From assembly GCF_007991215.1 (NCBI RefSeq), contig NZ_BJXX01000056.1:1-64000 (forward strand): 64,000 nucleotides of DNA, in the 5' to 3' direction. The notes under the pieces were generated by a model. The model made no database searches. It had not been told where the DNA came from and was given only the letters and a program-made list of their open reading frames with translations. Shown in pieces: positions 17,104 through 25,875 of this stretch. Source of the stretch: Aneurinibacillus danicus (GTDB lineage Bacteria; Bacillota; Bacilli; Aneurinibacillales; Aneurinibacillaceae). Each line of letters opens with the position of its first letter. Positions within the stretch are counted from its first letter, which is position 1. Both the position numbers and the translations under genes were made by a program.

Positions 17104-18660
17104 TTACGCTCTTACTCTCAATGCCCACTCTTCCACGTTCCAAACGCGTGTGACCCAATCCTCGTAAAACTCCGGCTCATGGCATACAAGAAGAATCGTA
17201 CCTTTGTATTCTTTCAGCGCCCGTTTCAGCTCTTCCTTGGCCACCACGTCAAGGTGGTTGGTCGGCTCGTCGAACAGCAGCCAGTTGCTTTCGTCCATTA
17301 ACAGCTTGCACAGGCGCACCTTCGCCTGCTCACCCCCGCTGAGCATATTGAGCGGACGGTTAATGTGTTCATTTTTCAGGCCGCAGCGCGCCAGCGCCCC
17401 CCGCACCTCGTGCTGATTCATGCTCGGAAACGCATTCCACACATCATCGAGCGCAGTTACGCCTCCTGCTTTCACTTCCTGCTCAAAATAGGCCGGGTAC
17501 AAAAAGTCTCCCCGGTACACGGAGCCCGCGTACGGTTTGATCTTTCCGAGAATCGTCTTTAAGAGCGTCGACTTTCCGACACCGTTGCAGCCGACAATCG
17601 CAATCTTTTCCCCGCGTTCGACAGTCATGTTCATCTGCGGCAGAAGCGGACGATCATAACCGATGACCAGATCCCGTGCCTCAAATACGGTTTTTCCGCT
17701 CGCCCGCGATTCCTTGAATATAAACGTCGGCTTCAGCGCCGTTTCCGGCCGTTCGATACGCTCCATCCTATCCAGCTGCTTCTGCCGACTCTTTGCGCGC
17801 CCGCTGGTGGAGTAGCGCGCTTTATTGCGCTGGATAAAGTCTTCCGTCTTCTTAATGTGCTCCTGCTGGCGCTCATAAGCGCTGATGTGCTGTCTTTTGT
17901 TCATATCGGCCATCTCAAGAAACTTCTCGTACGTCGCGCTGTAGCGCGTCAGCTTTGAAAATTCGAGATGGTAGATGACATTTACCACATCGTTCATAAA
18001 CTCCGTGTCATGCGAGATTAAAATGAACGCGAATGGATACTCTTTTAAATACGTTTTCAGCCACTCGATATGCTCAACGTCCAGATAGTTCGTCGGCTCG
18101 TCGAGCAAAAGCACCGTAGGCTTCTCGAGCAAAAGCTTCGCCAGCAGCACCTTCGTCCGTTGCCCGCCGCTCAGCGCCGCTACGTCACGGTCAAGACCGA
18201 TCGCGCTTAACCCCAGACCGTTGGCCATCTCTTCCACTTTTACGTCAATGAGATAGAAGCCGCTCGCATCAAGTTGCTCTTGAATGTCCCCCATCTCTTC
18301 CAGCAGCTTCTCCAGCTCTTCCGGCGTAGCATCCGCCATCTTCTCGGAGATAACCATGAGTTCTTTCTCCAATTCAAACAACGGCAGGAATGCGTCTTTC
18401 AGCACATCCCGCACCGTTTTGCCCGGTGTCAGCACCGTATGCTGATCGAGGTATCCATAACGGACACGAGGCGTCCATTCCACCTTACCGGTATCACGTA
18501 CCAAGTGTCCGGTCAATAAATTCATCAGTGTGGATTTGCCCACGCCGTTTGCGCCGACAAGTCCTACATGCTCGCCCGGCAGCAGACGGAACGACACATC
18601 CTTAAACAGAATGCGGTCCCCGAACGTATGACTTAACCCTTCAACAGTTAACAGACTCAT
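17104..18660 (-). CDS. ABC-F family ATPase (ribosome-associated type)
   Basis: 518 residues from MSLLTVEGLSHTFGDRILFK (start 18660; the upstream ATG has no site). Two ATP-binding cassettes: Walker A GLVGANGVGKST and AIVGCNGVGKST, signatures ALSGGQRTKVLLAKL and MLSGGEQAKVRLCKL, Walker B VLLLDEPTNYLDVEH and WLLFDEPTNHLDVVA. The linker between them (about residues 240-310: HISAYERQQEHIKKTEDFIQ) is the charged arm that in this family reaches into the ribosomal E site. No membrane segments. Length matches the B. subtilis YfmM type of translation factor; I give no symbol because subfamily assignment needs a tree. Confidence 0.88.
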   Translation of the reverse strand: MSLLTVEGLSHTFGDRILFKDVSFRLLPGEHVGLVGANGVGKSTLMNLLTGHLVRDTGKVEWTPRVRYGYLDQHTVLTPGKTVRDVLKDAFLPLFELEKELMVISEKMADATPEELEKLLEEMGDIQEQLDASGFYLIDVKVEEMANGLGLSAIGLDRDVAALSGGQRTKVLLAKLLLEKPTVLLLDEPTNYLDVEHIEWLKTYLKEYPFAFILISHDTEFMNDVVNVIYHLEFSKLTRYSATYEKFLEMADMNKRQHISAYERQQEHIKKTEDFIQRNKARYSTSGRAKSRQKQLDRMERIERPETALKPTFIFKESRASGKTVFEARDLVIGYDRPLLPQMNMTVERGEKIAIVGCNGVGKSTLLKTILGKIKPYAGSVYRGDFLYPAYFEQEVKAGGVTALDDVWNAFPSMNQHEVRGALARCGLKNEHINRPLNMLSGGEQAKVRLCKLLMDESNWLLFDEPTNHLDVVAKEELKRALKEYKGTILLVCHEPEFYEDWVTRVWNVEEWALRVRA

Positions 18661-18751
18661 AGAATCAATAAATCCCCCTATAGCGGTATGAAGAAGCGGC
18701 TCATACACCGCACATCTTCTCCATCATACCCGATCAGGGGGAAGAAATGAA

Positions 18752-20443
18752 TCAGTTATACATGGAAAGCAGCAATTTTTCCATTTGTTCTTCCGGTACC
18801 GGTCGGCCCAGCAAATAGCCCTGCACTTCATCGCAGGCATGAGCGCGCAGATAACTTAACTGTTCCTCCGTTTCCACGCCTTCCGCCACCACCCGTAAAT
18901 TCAGTTTTTTCGCCATATCAATCACCGTCTGCAGGATGACACCGTCCGCTTCGGAAACCGTAACATTTTCTAAGAACGAGCGATCGATTTTCAGCGTATC
19001 AAATGGGAATTTCTTCAAGTAATGCAGCGCGGAATAACCCGTGCCGAAATCATCAATGGCAATGCGGACACCCAGCGCTTTTAGCTGCCGGATTGCTTCC
19101 AGCGCCACTTCCGGATCTTCGACAAACACACTCTCTGTCAATTCTATTTCCAGGCATTCAGGAGCAAGACCTGTCTTACGCAGCGTATTCATAATCATCT
19201 GCACGCAGCCAAGCTCTTTAAAATGGAGATACGATAGGTTCACCGATACGAGGGCACAAATGTTTCCTAAGTCCTTCCATTTCTTCATTCTCGCGCACGC
19301 CGCTTCCAGTACCCAGCGATCAATTTCAAGAATTAACCCTGTTTTTTCTGCCAGTTCAATAAACTTTCCCGGAAACAGCACGCCGCTCTCCGGGTGCAGC
19401 CAGCGGACAAGCGCCTCCATGCCGACCAGCTTCTTGCTTCTGACCGCATAACGAGGCTGGTAATGCAAGAACAATTCCCCCCGCTGCACCGCGTTGCGAA
19501 GCTCGCTGCGCAATACCCATTGCTCACCAATGCGCGTCATTTCATGCGAATAAAAACAATAACAATTGCCCCCCCGTTCTTTGGCACGGTACATGGCCGT
19601 TTCCGCTTTTTTCAAAACTTCCTCCGGACTGTCTCCGTCCGCCGGATAGATGCTGATACCGATGCTTGCCGTGACATGAATTTCCGTATCGCTTGTTTGA
19701 ATCGGGGATGTGATGAGCGAGATAATCTCAACTGCTTTCAGCCTGGCTTCTTCGCAGTCCATCCCTTGGATTAAGATGGCAAAGTTGTCTTTGCTAAGAC
19801 GGGCCAGCACCGTTCCTTCTTCAAAGACCAGCGAGAGCTTCTCCGCTACATGTGCAAGCACGGCCTCACTCGGAGTACGGCCGATGGCGGCGTGCATCAT
19901 TTTGAACTTATCAATGTCAACAATCATCAGTGTGAATGGGCTACCCGAAACATTTCCCGCTTCCACCGCCTGATACAAATATTCGTCAAATGCAAGCTGA
20001 TTCGGCAGGCCGGTTAGTGCATCGTATCTTTGCATATGCTCAATCTTTTGTTTTGCCTGCCTGCACAGCGTCAAATCCAGCGAGCAACCGATAAGCTCCT
20101 TTCTTCCTTCTTCATCCTGCGACTGAAGCAGGGAAACGTAATACGTTTCGTCTCCGCACGTAAATTCATGAATAACACTTTCTCCCCGCCAGGCCTTTTT
20201 ATACTGCGCCTGAAGATAAGCGGCAAACCTGGGCGCAAACAAATCCTGCGGCGTCTTCCCCCGCACCGCTTCGGTCGTCAGCCCCTGCTGCTTCGCTACT
20301 CGTCCTTCGAACATTGTATAGATGAATTCTGCGTCTGTTTCCGCTTGGCAGCGCACTTTGTATACGACATTATGGAGTTTTTCCAATAGTCTCCGATAGT
20401 GCTTCTCCGTTTGCTGTAGCGAAGTTACCGCCTCATTTTGCAT
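18752..20443 (-). CDS. PAS-GGDEF-EAL cyclic-di-GMP protein
   Basis: A 563-residue cytoplasmic protein: an N-terminal PAS-like sensor (residues 12-130), a degenerate GGDEF domain (RYDALTGLPNQLAFDEYLYQ; the active-site loop reads LARLSKDNFAIL in place of GGDEF) and an intact EAL domain (GMEALVRWLHPESG, IELTESVFVEDPE, IDDFGTGYSALHYLKKFPFD, VVAEGVETEEQL). The diguanylate cyclase site is lost, so it probably acts as a c-di-GMP phosphodiesterase. It stands alone, with about 190 bp of AT-rich spacer upstream. Confidence 0.9.
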   Translation of the reverse strand: MQNEAVTSLQQTEKHYRRLLEKLHNVVYKVRCQAETDAEFIYTMFEGRVAKQQGLTTEAVRGKTPQDLFAPRFAAYLQAQYKKAWRGESVIHEFTCGDETYYVSLLQSQDEEGRKELIGCSLDLTLCRQAKQKIEHMQRYDALTGLPNQLAFDEYLYQAVEAGNVSGSPFTLMIVDIDKFKMMHAAIGRTPSEAVLAHVAEKLSLVFEEGTVLARLSKDNFAILIQGMDCEEARLKAVEIISLITSPIQTSDTEIHVTASIGISIYPADGDSPEEVLKKAETAMYRAKERGGNCYCFYSHEMTRIGEQWVLRSELRNAVQRGELFLHYQPRYAVRSKKLVGMEALVRWLHPESGVLFPGKFIELAEKTGLILEIDRWVLEAACARMKKWKDLGNICALVSVNLSYLHFKELGCVQMIMNTLRKTGLAPECLEIELTESVFVEDPEVALEAIRQLKALGVRIAIDDFGTGYSALHYLKKFPFDTLKIDRSFLENVTVSEADGVILQTVIDMAKKLNLRVVAEGVETEEQLSYLRAHACDEVQGYLLGRPVPEEQMEKLLLSMYN

Positions 20444-20635
20444 GGCCCTCCCTCACCTCAATATCTCTGAATGTGATTAAGCAAATGAAAACATAGTTCT
20501 ATAGTCATAAATTATTTTATAAAAAATTGAAAAAAATGTCTATATTAACATATAATTTACGATAAAAATAATACAAGCCTTCCGATAGTACATATAACCT
20601 AAATCAAAAGACTTGATATTTTTTTAGATATTATG

Positions 20636-21694
20636 TTAAAGCAATTCCAGCAGTCGCTTTGCCGCTGCAATCCCTGACAGCACCGCGCTTTCGACCCGGG
20701 CGTGCTGCGCCTCATCCTTCGGGGAGATAAACGAATCACCCGCTACTAAGAGCGGCGCGTTATGCGCAACTTCAGCAAATCGGCCCGGGTAGACGGTCTC
20801 CGCCAGAGAAAAACGCCAGCGCTTCAACTGCGCATCCACAATAGCAGACCCGCCCCGCCACACTTGGGCCTCCTGCAGGAGCTGTCTTAAAATATCCTCA
20901 TCGGCCTGAGCGAAATGAGCGCGTGACCATTTCCCGCATGCATATACGGTAAGCGCCGGTTTGGCTGAGATGCCTTTCTGGTAATTGTCTACGACCAACT
21001 GCACCGGCTCATCGGGGTCCTTGGCCCGTATGTATCCGGGTGCCGGCACGGCGGAGGGGCCGTCTAATGTCAACAGCGCTGCCAGACATGGGAGGTAGCT
21101 GACCGCCCGAAGTTTGCTCGCCTGTTCTTCATCAACCTGGACACCGCCCTGCTTCAGCAGGTAGAGTGCCTGAGGCGGAGGAGCCGTCACAATCAGCGCC
21201 CGTGCGCGTATATTAGCCTTATTGCCGGGATCATAAATATCTTCCGGCATTACTTCATCGTATGTCTGCGGCACGTACTCCTGCTCTTCCGATACCCAGT
21301 GCAGAAGCCATCCGTTCGGCTCGGCCTCCACACTGGTCACACGCACACGTACACAAATATCCAGCGGCTCCGCCAGGTGGCGGGTAAGCCGGTTCATCCC
21401 ACCGTCAGCCCGATACCTGACATGCGGGGCGCCGAACCATTCCGTTACCCATCCGTTTTTCTTCCATTCCTCAACGTATGCCATAAACTCAGACGTGCGG
21501 ACCGTGAAATATTGCGCGCCGTGATCGAAGGCCACATCTCCGATTCTGCGAGTCGCAAGTCTTCCTCCGCCGCTTCGCCCTTTATCAAGCACCACTACCT
21601 GCTCTTCCCCCGCTTCTACCAGCGTGCGGGCCGCCATCAAACCGCTTATGCCTCCGCCGATAATCACGATCGGCTGCTTTGGAACTCCTGGCAT
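20636..21694 (-). CDS. Renalase-like FAD/NAD(P)-dependent amine oxidoreductase
   Basis: 352 residues from MPGVPKQPIVIIGGGISGLM (start 21694 with GAGGGA; the longer frame has no site). The dinucleotide-binding motif is IIGGGISGLMAARTLVEAGE, followed by VVLDKGRSGGGRLATRRIG and FDHGAQYFTVRTSEF, a layout typical of renalase-like flavoproteins. C-terminal APLLVAGDSFISPKDEAQHA is the second FAD-contact block. Substrate unknown. Confidence 0.85.
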   Translation of the reverse strand: MPGVPKQPIVIIGGGISGLMAARTLVEAGEEQVVVLDKGRSGGGRLATRRIGDVAFDHGAQYFTVRTSEFMAYVEEWKKNGWVTEWFGAPHVRYRADGGMNRLTRHLAEPLDICVRVRVTSVEAEPNGWLLHWVSEEQEYVPQTYDEVMPEDIYDPGNKANIRARALIVTAPPPQALYLLKQGGVQVDEEQASKLRAVSYLPCLAALLTLDGPSAVPAPGYIRAKDPDEPVQLVVDNYQKGISAKPALTVYACGKWSRAHFAQADEDILRQLLQEAQVWRGGSAIVDAQLKRWRFSLAETVYPGRFAEVAHNAPLLVAGDSFISPKDEAQHARVESAVLSGIAAAKRLLELL

Positions 21695-21804
21695 TCTATC
21701 CCTCTTTTCTGTGAAAATCATGAGAAAAGAAATCGGTATTTTGTTACTATTATACAGGGTGAGAAAGAGACGGAAAACAAAAGATCCGGTGAACATTGGC
21801 AACT

Positions 21805-21844
21805 AAAAAACCGAAGAACGACTGATAATCCGTTCTCCGGTTCT
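21805..21844 (-). terminator. Terminator between the SLH gene and the flavoprotein gene
   Basis: AACCGgAGAACGG and CCGTTCTtCGGTT arms around a short loop; on the minus strand it is followed by TTTTTTAG. It ends transcription of the SLH gene. Confidence 0.65.
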
Positions 21845-21849
21845 TTAGT

Positions 21850-22437
21850 TTAACGGGAAATAAAGCGTGTATAGTCCTTTTCATACAAGGTTTTGAAAAG
21901 CTGCGCTGCTTCCGCGCGGGCAAGCGGCGCATCCGGGGCATACGAAGCGTACGTCCGAGTGCCCGCCTCTCGTCCACTTACGATTTCTTTCTCCAGCAGC
22001 CATTCGACTGCCTGTTTTTCACTGTAATCGTAGCCGATTGCTTTTGTAATCATGCGGGCGACCAGCCCTCGACGAACGGGACCATCCTTGTACGCACCGC
22101 CCTGTACAGGCACATGCAGCTCGGCTGCGCTCTGGTAGTATGAATCTGCCCAATATTTCTGCTCGGCACTTCTGTCAGGAATACTGTCCATATTAAAGAA
22201 ATAATGCATATACATCACAAGAAACTCGGCCTCGGTCACCTGGCGCGAAGGTTTAAATGTACCGTCCTCATAGCCGGTTACGATTCCCTGCCTCGAGGCC
22301 CACTCTACACTCGCATACGCCCAGTGTGTGGATGGCATGTCGCTGAAGTGGGCGGCGGACACCGGAGATGCAGTCAGTACCATCATCCCTGCTATCCACA
22401 TGGCAACAATATGTTTTTTTGGTTTTTTCCACCGCAA
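21850..22437 (-). CDS. Secreted SLH-domain protein
   Basis: A 195-residue exported protein with a signal peptide (MWIAGMMVLTASPVSAAHF; likely cleavage after SAA). A well-formed SLH repeat follows (HFSDMPSTHWAYASVEWASR, GIVTGYEDGTFKPSRQVTEA), then a second diverged repeat and a third near the C-terminus (DAPLARAEAAQLFKTLYEKD). SLH repeats hold proteins to pyruvylated wall polysaccharide in Bacillales. It has no other domain, so its job is unknown. Confidence 0.85.
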   Translation of the reverse strand: MRWKKPKKHIVAMWIAGMMVLTASPVSAAHFSDMPSTHWAYASVEWASRQGIVTGYEDGTFKPSRQVTEAEFLVMYMHYFFNMDSIPDRSAEQKYWADSYYQSAAELHVPVQGGAYKDGPVRRGLVARMITKAIGYDYSEKQAVEWLLEKEIVSGREAGTRTYASYAPDAPLARAEAAQLFKTLYEKDYTRFISR

Positions 22438-22501
22438 TGCCCATCCCCCTATTTCTTTTCCGGGAAAGAAAACGCAAGCTTCCCGTTTTTCGGCCCATCA
22501 T

Positions 22502-24658
22502 CTACTTGATAAACTCTATTTTCCAACTAAAATACTCATTGTCGGGGTTTTTTTCATATCTTAGATTCGCATCAAACTTATTACCTTTTTTACTCGTTAA
22601 TCCTTTTACCGTAACAACCCCATTTTTAAGCAGCGTCTTTACCATTGTTTTCGTTGGCTTCTTCTTCATCGTCGATAGAAATTTGTCGTTTTTCCATATA
22701 ACGAATTTGCATCCGCTTTTCCAGTTGCTGCATCCAAACCCTTTTTGTCCTTCAATAATTCCATGTCCACATATTGGACATTTGCCCAGCACTTCCATTT
22801 GTTTCTTCTCAGTTGTTATCTGATTTATGGTAACTTCTTTTTCATTTTTTATTTTAGCGACAGAGTTTGCGGTAAAATCAAAAATGAACCTCATAAATGC
22901 GTCTTTCGTAAACTTTTGCTTTTCTATATCTAATAACGTTTTTTCCAATCTTCCGGTAAACTCTAAATCAAACAGTTCTTTAATTGGAAATGTCTCTACC
23001 AGTCTTTTTCCTAATTCTGTGCACAATAAGCTTTTATTTTGTGTGGTAATATAACCGACATCTTTTAGCTTTTTAATCGTTTCGGCTCTTGTAGCAGGTG
23101 TCCCTATACTAAAGCCGCTTAGGATCGCGTCCATCATTTCTTCGCTCTCTTCATCATCATAACGCTTTCCGCATGTTTCCATCACCCGCAGCAGCGTCTT
23201 TTCTGTATGATGTTTTGGCGGCTTAGTTACATGAGAAGAAATCGTATGCTCTACTATACTTACGATTTCATTTACATTAACAAATGGTAAGATCATATCT
23301 TTGGACTCAATCTGCTCTACTTTCTTCCATCCTTCAACAAGTTGAACCTTCCCTTTAGAAATGAATACGCCGGTGATTTCACTGCTATCTACTTTCGTCG
23401 TTATTTTCGTTTCTTCATATTCCGCAACAGGCATGAATTGCATAATAAACCGGTTTTTAATTGCCGTATATACCATTTCTTCGTCTCTTGTTAGAGATTT
23501 TGGAATCAAATATGTCGGTACAATGGCACTGTGGCTCTCTACTTTCGAGTTATCAAACACCCTTTTTAATTTACTGAACTTGATCTCATTTTCGTAAGGC
23601 AGCCCCTTTTTTAAGGTCTCAAGTACCTTTGCCGCTCTTCCAACCAGGCTTTCTTCCAATACAACGCTTGCGGTTCTTGGATACGTAATAAACTTCTTCT
23701 CGTATAAAGATTGTGCTACTTTTAGTACCTTATCAGAGGTCCAACCTTTGTATTTGCTTGTAATATACCCTTGTAAATTCGAAAGGTTAAATAAATACGG
23801 GGGATACTCCCGTTTTTGCTCAACTTGTTTATCAATAACGGTAGCTGTTTTATCCTGTAAAGCTTGTTCAATGTCCTCTAGCATTTCTTTATTTTTAAAT
23901 TTGTCTTCTTCATTTTCGAAGTACGTTCCTTCGTATTCATCATTATTTTTCGTTTTAAATGTTGCTGTTAATTTAAAGTACGTTTCCGGAACAAAGCTCT
24001 CTATTTCTTTATCACGGTCATAAATAATCTTTAATGTTGGCAACAGTACCCTGCCAATATTAAGTGCCTGTCCCCGGCCTTTCTGATACTTCAGCGTTGC
24101 CACAGAAGTTAAATTAATACCGATCACCCAATCCGCCCATTGTCTGCTAATGCCGGCATCCTGAAGCGGCTTCATTTCTGTATTGGGCTTGATATTTTGA
24201 AGTCCTCTACGCACCTCATCAGGCGTCCATTCGTTAAGCAATAAGCGATAGACATCCTTTTTTGTTTTAAGATTATAAATAATGGTATCACCTATGATTT
24301 GACCTTCCCGATCAAAGTCACAAGCGGATATGACCATATCAACATCGTTTCGTCTTAATAAACTGTAGATGATTTTTAATTGCTTTTCAGCGCCTTTATC
24401 CGGCTTTTCTTTATTCTTTGGATCAACTTTAACTTTATATCGAAAAGCAGAAGGGATAAAAGGAAAATTATCCATATTCCACTTAGACATCTTTGCATCA
24501 TAATCTTTAGCATCATAAAGTTGCAGTAAATGTCCAAAAGCCCATGTGACAATATAGTCCTTCCCCTCAAAGTATCCATCCCGTCTGGTCTTGATGTTTA
24601 ACGCATCTGCTATATTTTTGGCAACAGATGGCTTTTCTGTGATGATTACTTTAGGCAC
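22502..24658 (-). CDS. topB: DNA topoisomerase III (topB-type)
   Basis: A 718-residue type IA topoisomerase. Toprim domain: MPKVIITEKPSVAKNIADAL and ISACDFDREGQIIGDTIIYN. The catalytic Tyr is in KKFITYPRTASVVLE. SGFSIGTPATRAETIKKLKD is the type IA helix region. At the C-terminus a four-Cys element (CPICGHGIIEG, CSNWKSGC) precedes a short KxG-rich region. The gene is clearly AT-rich compared with the eut genes, which suggests transfer; topB paralogues of this kind are common on integrative elements. Its start lies 83 bp from the prophage insertion site, so the prophage may have displaced its promoter. Confidence 0.92.
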   Translation of the reverse strand: MPKVIITEKPSVAKNIADALNIKTRRDGYFEGKDYIVTWAFGHLLQLYDAKDYDAKMSKWNMDNFPFIPSAFRYKVKVDPKNKEKPDKGAEKQLKIIYSLLRRNDVDMVISACDFDREGQIIGDTIIYNLKTKKDVYRLLLNEWTPDEVRRGLQNIKPNTEMKPLQDAGISRQWADWVIGINLTSVATLKYQKGRGQALNIGRVLLPTLKIIYDRDKEIESFVPETYFKLTATFKTKNNDEYEGTYFENEEDKFKNKEMLEDIEQALQDKTATVIDKQVEQKREYPPYLFNLSNLQGYITSKYKGWTSDKVLKVAQSLYEKKFITYPRTASVVLEESLVGRAAKVLETLKKGLPYENEIKFSKLKRVFDNSKVESHSAIVPTYLIPKSLTRDEEMVYTAIKNRFIMQFMPVAEYEETKITTKVDSSEITGVFISKGKVQLVEGWKKVEQIESKDMILPFVNVNEIVSIVEHTISSHVTKPPKHHTEKTLLRVMETCGKRYDDEESEEMMDAILSGFSIGTPATRAETIKKLKDVGYITTQNKSLLCTELGKRLVETFPIKELFDLEFTGRLEKTLLDIEKQKFTKDAFMRFIFDFTANSVAKIKNEKEVTINQITTEKKQMEVLGKCPICGHGIIEGQKGFGCSNWKSGCKFVIWKNDKFLSTMKKKPTKTMVKTLLKNGVVTVKGLTSKKGNKFDANLRYEKNPDNEYFSWKIEFIK

Positions 24659-24736
24659 ATACTCACCCCGGTTTCCATATTACAAATAAGATATCGTATA
24701 TTTCACTTTAGCAACATCCACTAATAATCCCCCCAA

Positions 24737-24741
24737 TAAAT
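24737..24741. repeat. Left 5-bp target duplication of the prophage (TAAAT)
   Basis: TAAAT immediately before the TGT left end; the same five bases follow the right end at 60405-60409. Five base pairs is the duplication length of Mu-type transposition. Confidence 0.85.
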
Positions 24742-24772
24742 TGTCGGGTATCACTGAAAATGAGAAAAACAA
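24742..24772 (+). repeat. Prophage left terminus (transposase end site)
   Basis: The first 29 bases match the inverted right terminus (60376-60404) at about 20 positions, including TGT at the tip, CAC near position 11, GAA, and GnGAAAAA. This is presumably the terminal transposase binding and cleavage site. Confidence 0.8.
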
Positions 24773-24785
24773 AACCCCGTTCCTG

Positions 24786-24812
24786 GACGTTATTCGACGT
24801 TACATGACGTTA
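24786..24812 (+). repeat. Three GACGTTA repeats at exact 10-bp spacing
   Basis: GACGTTA begins at 24786, 24796 and 24806, one helical turn apart, 45-70 bp inside the left end. Probably inner transposase or repressor sites; further CGTTA copies lie at 24970-25006. Confidence 0.6.
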
Positions 24813-24869
24813 CAAAAACCCAATAAAATAAAGGGAATGTGAGTGTGTGAGTGTGTCCAGTATGGATCG

Positions 24870-24920
24870 AGGACGACCTGACGGAGTGAGACGAAATTCC
24901 GTCAGGTCGTCCTCTTTTTT
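24870..24920 (+). terminator. Strong terminator at the prophage left end
   Basis: Perfect 16-bp stem (AGGACGACCTGACGGA with its complement at 24898-24913), 12-base loop, then CTTTTTT on the plus strand. It would stop rightward transcription entering from the host before the early promoter. Confidence 0.8.
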
Positions 24921-24969
24921 GCACTTTTGCCGGACGAGTAACGCATCGACGCGCGGATGTTAGCAAAAT

Positions 24970-25006
24970 CGTTAGAACCCGCGTTACTACGGCGTTATCG
25001 GCGTTT
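24970..25006 (+). repeat. Second CGTTA array in the left end
   Basis: CGTTA at 24970, 24982 and 24993 and CGTTT at 25002, spaced 9-12 bp, again close to a helical repeat. The motif is the core of the GACGTTA sites nearer the end. Function not shown; candidate transposase-binding (L2/L3-type) or enhancer sites. Confidence 0.45.
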
Positions 25007-25050
25007 ACGACCGCGCGGCAACGGCCAATTTTCAGCCCGAAACGGCCTCC

Positions 25051-25167
25051 TGATTGCGGAACTTGATTGCGGAACTCGCAATGATTGCGGAACTTCCGCG
25101 AAAACCCGCGCCGTTACTGGATTATTGGGTATTTTTCGGCAGCGCCGCGTGCCGCCGATTGCGGAAC
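25051..25167 (+). repeat. TGATTGCGGAACT direct repeats
   Basis: Three exact 13-bp copies at 25051, 25064 and 25082, and an 11-bp part copy (GATTGCGGAAC) at 25157-25167, between the end sites and the 3' end of the repressor gene. No credible gene overlaps them. They could be a binding array for a phage or host protein. Confidence 0.6.
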
Positions 25168-25205
25168 CGCAAATGATATAAAAATCTATCAAGAAGGCCA
25201 AAAAA

Positions 25206-25661
25206 TTAAGCCAACTTACTTTTTGCGGCGGCCTCTTCGCGTTCGTAACCATTCGTCGATCTGGACGACGCTCCCGTCCTGCCTTGCGGGTTGCTGTCCT
25301 GGCTAATGAGCAAACCTTCGACGATCCCTTCGACTTTGATCCTGTTTTCCTTCGTCAGCTGTTTAACCTTCGCAAAGAACTCAATATCCTGCGGTGAAAG
25401 ATCAATGTCGGAGTAACCACTCGCCTTTCGTTCTGGCGAAGCCGGTTCAATCGCAAACCTTTCCTCCCCTGTTAATATCCAATCGATCGAAACCTCCAAT
25501 TCTCGGCTTAACGAGATTAGTGCGGCAGCGGACGGCATAGACTTGTCGTTTTCGATGTCGCTTAAATTGCCGCTCGATATGCCGGTCGCTTTTTGAATGT
25601 CAATCTGCGTCAAACCCTTGCGCTTCCTCGCTTCTTTCAACCTCGAACCAATTGTTTTCAT
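25206..25661 (-). CDS. XRE-type prophage repressor
   Basis: A 151-residue protein with an N-terminal helix-turn-helix (IGSRLKEARKRKGLTQIDIQ, KATGISSGNLSDIENDKSM) and an acidic C-terminal part (LSPQDIEFFAKVKQLTKENR) that may dimerise. It is the only leftward gene in the early region and is divergent from the early operon, with repeated TCTCGGA operators between. By position it is the lysogeny repressor, analogous to Mu c, although it is XRE-type. There is no autocleavage Ser/Lys protease domain. Confidence 0.85.
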   Translation of the reverse strand: MKTIGSRLKEARKRKGLTQIDIQKATGISSGNLSDIENDKSMPSAAALISLSRELEVSIDWILTGEERFAIEPASPERKASGYSDIDLSPQDIEFFAKVKQLTKENRIKVEGIVEGLLISQDSNPQGRTGASSRSTNGYEREEAAAKSKLA

Positions 25662-25674
25662 AGAAACACCCCAT

Positions 25675-25840
25675 TCTCGGATAATAGTAAAAAAATCTCG
25701 GAATAACGATATTAACGCTTGATAATCTCGGAAATCCGAGATATAATCGGTTTAGATAGAAAACACCATCACAGCGATTCTATCACACCTAAGAAGTCGC
25801 AAACAGTCGATCCTTGAAAACTGAATACGAGAATCCGAGA
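25675..25840. promoter_or_regulatory. Repressor operator cluster (TCTCGGA sites)
   Basis: TCTCGGA at 25675, 25696 and 25726, with inverted copies at 25735-25741 and 25834-25840. The central pair makes a perfect 18-bp palindrome, ATCTCGGAAATCCGAGAT, at 25725-25742. Confidence 0.75.
25719..25747 (+). promoter_or_regulatory. Early rightward promoter
   Basis: TTGATA (25719-25724), 17-bp spacer, TATAAT (25742-25747). The palindromic operator fills the spacer, so repressor binding would block RNA polymerase directly. Confidence 0.78.
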
Positions 25841-25875
25841 TTTTCATGTCTCAAATGGGAAGAAGGTGAGACAAA

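Noticed and set aside
25051-25167. Short repeats considered as a CRISPR array
   Set aside because: Repeats are 13 bp, two are adjacent without spacer, and no cas genes are present.
24995-25252. An 85-codon minus-strand frame over the left-end repeats
   Set aside because: No ribosome site; its apparent content comes from the direct repeats and CGTTA arrays.
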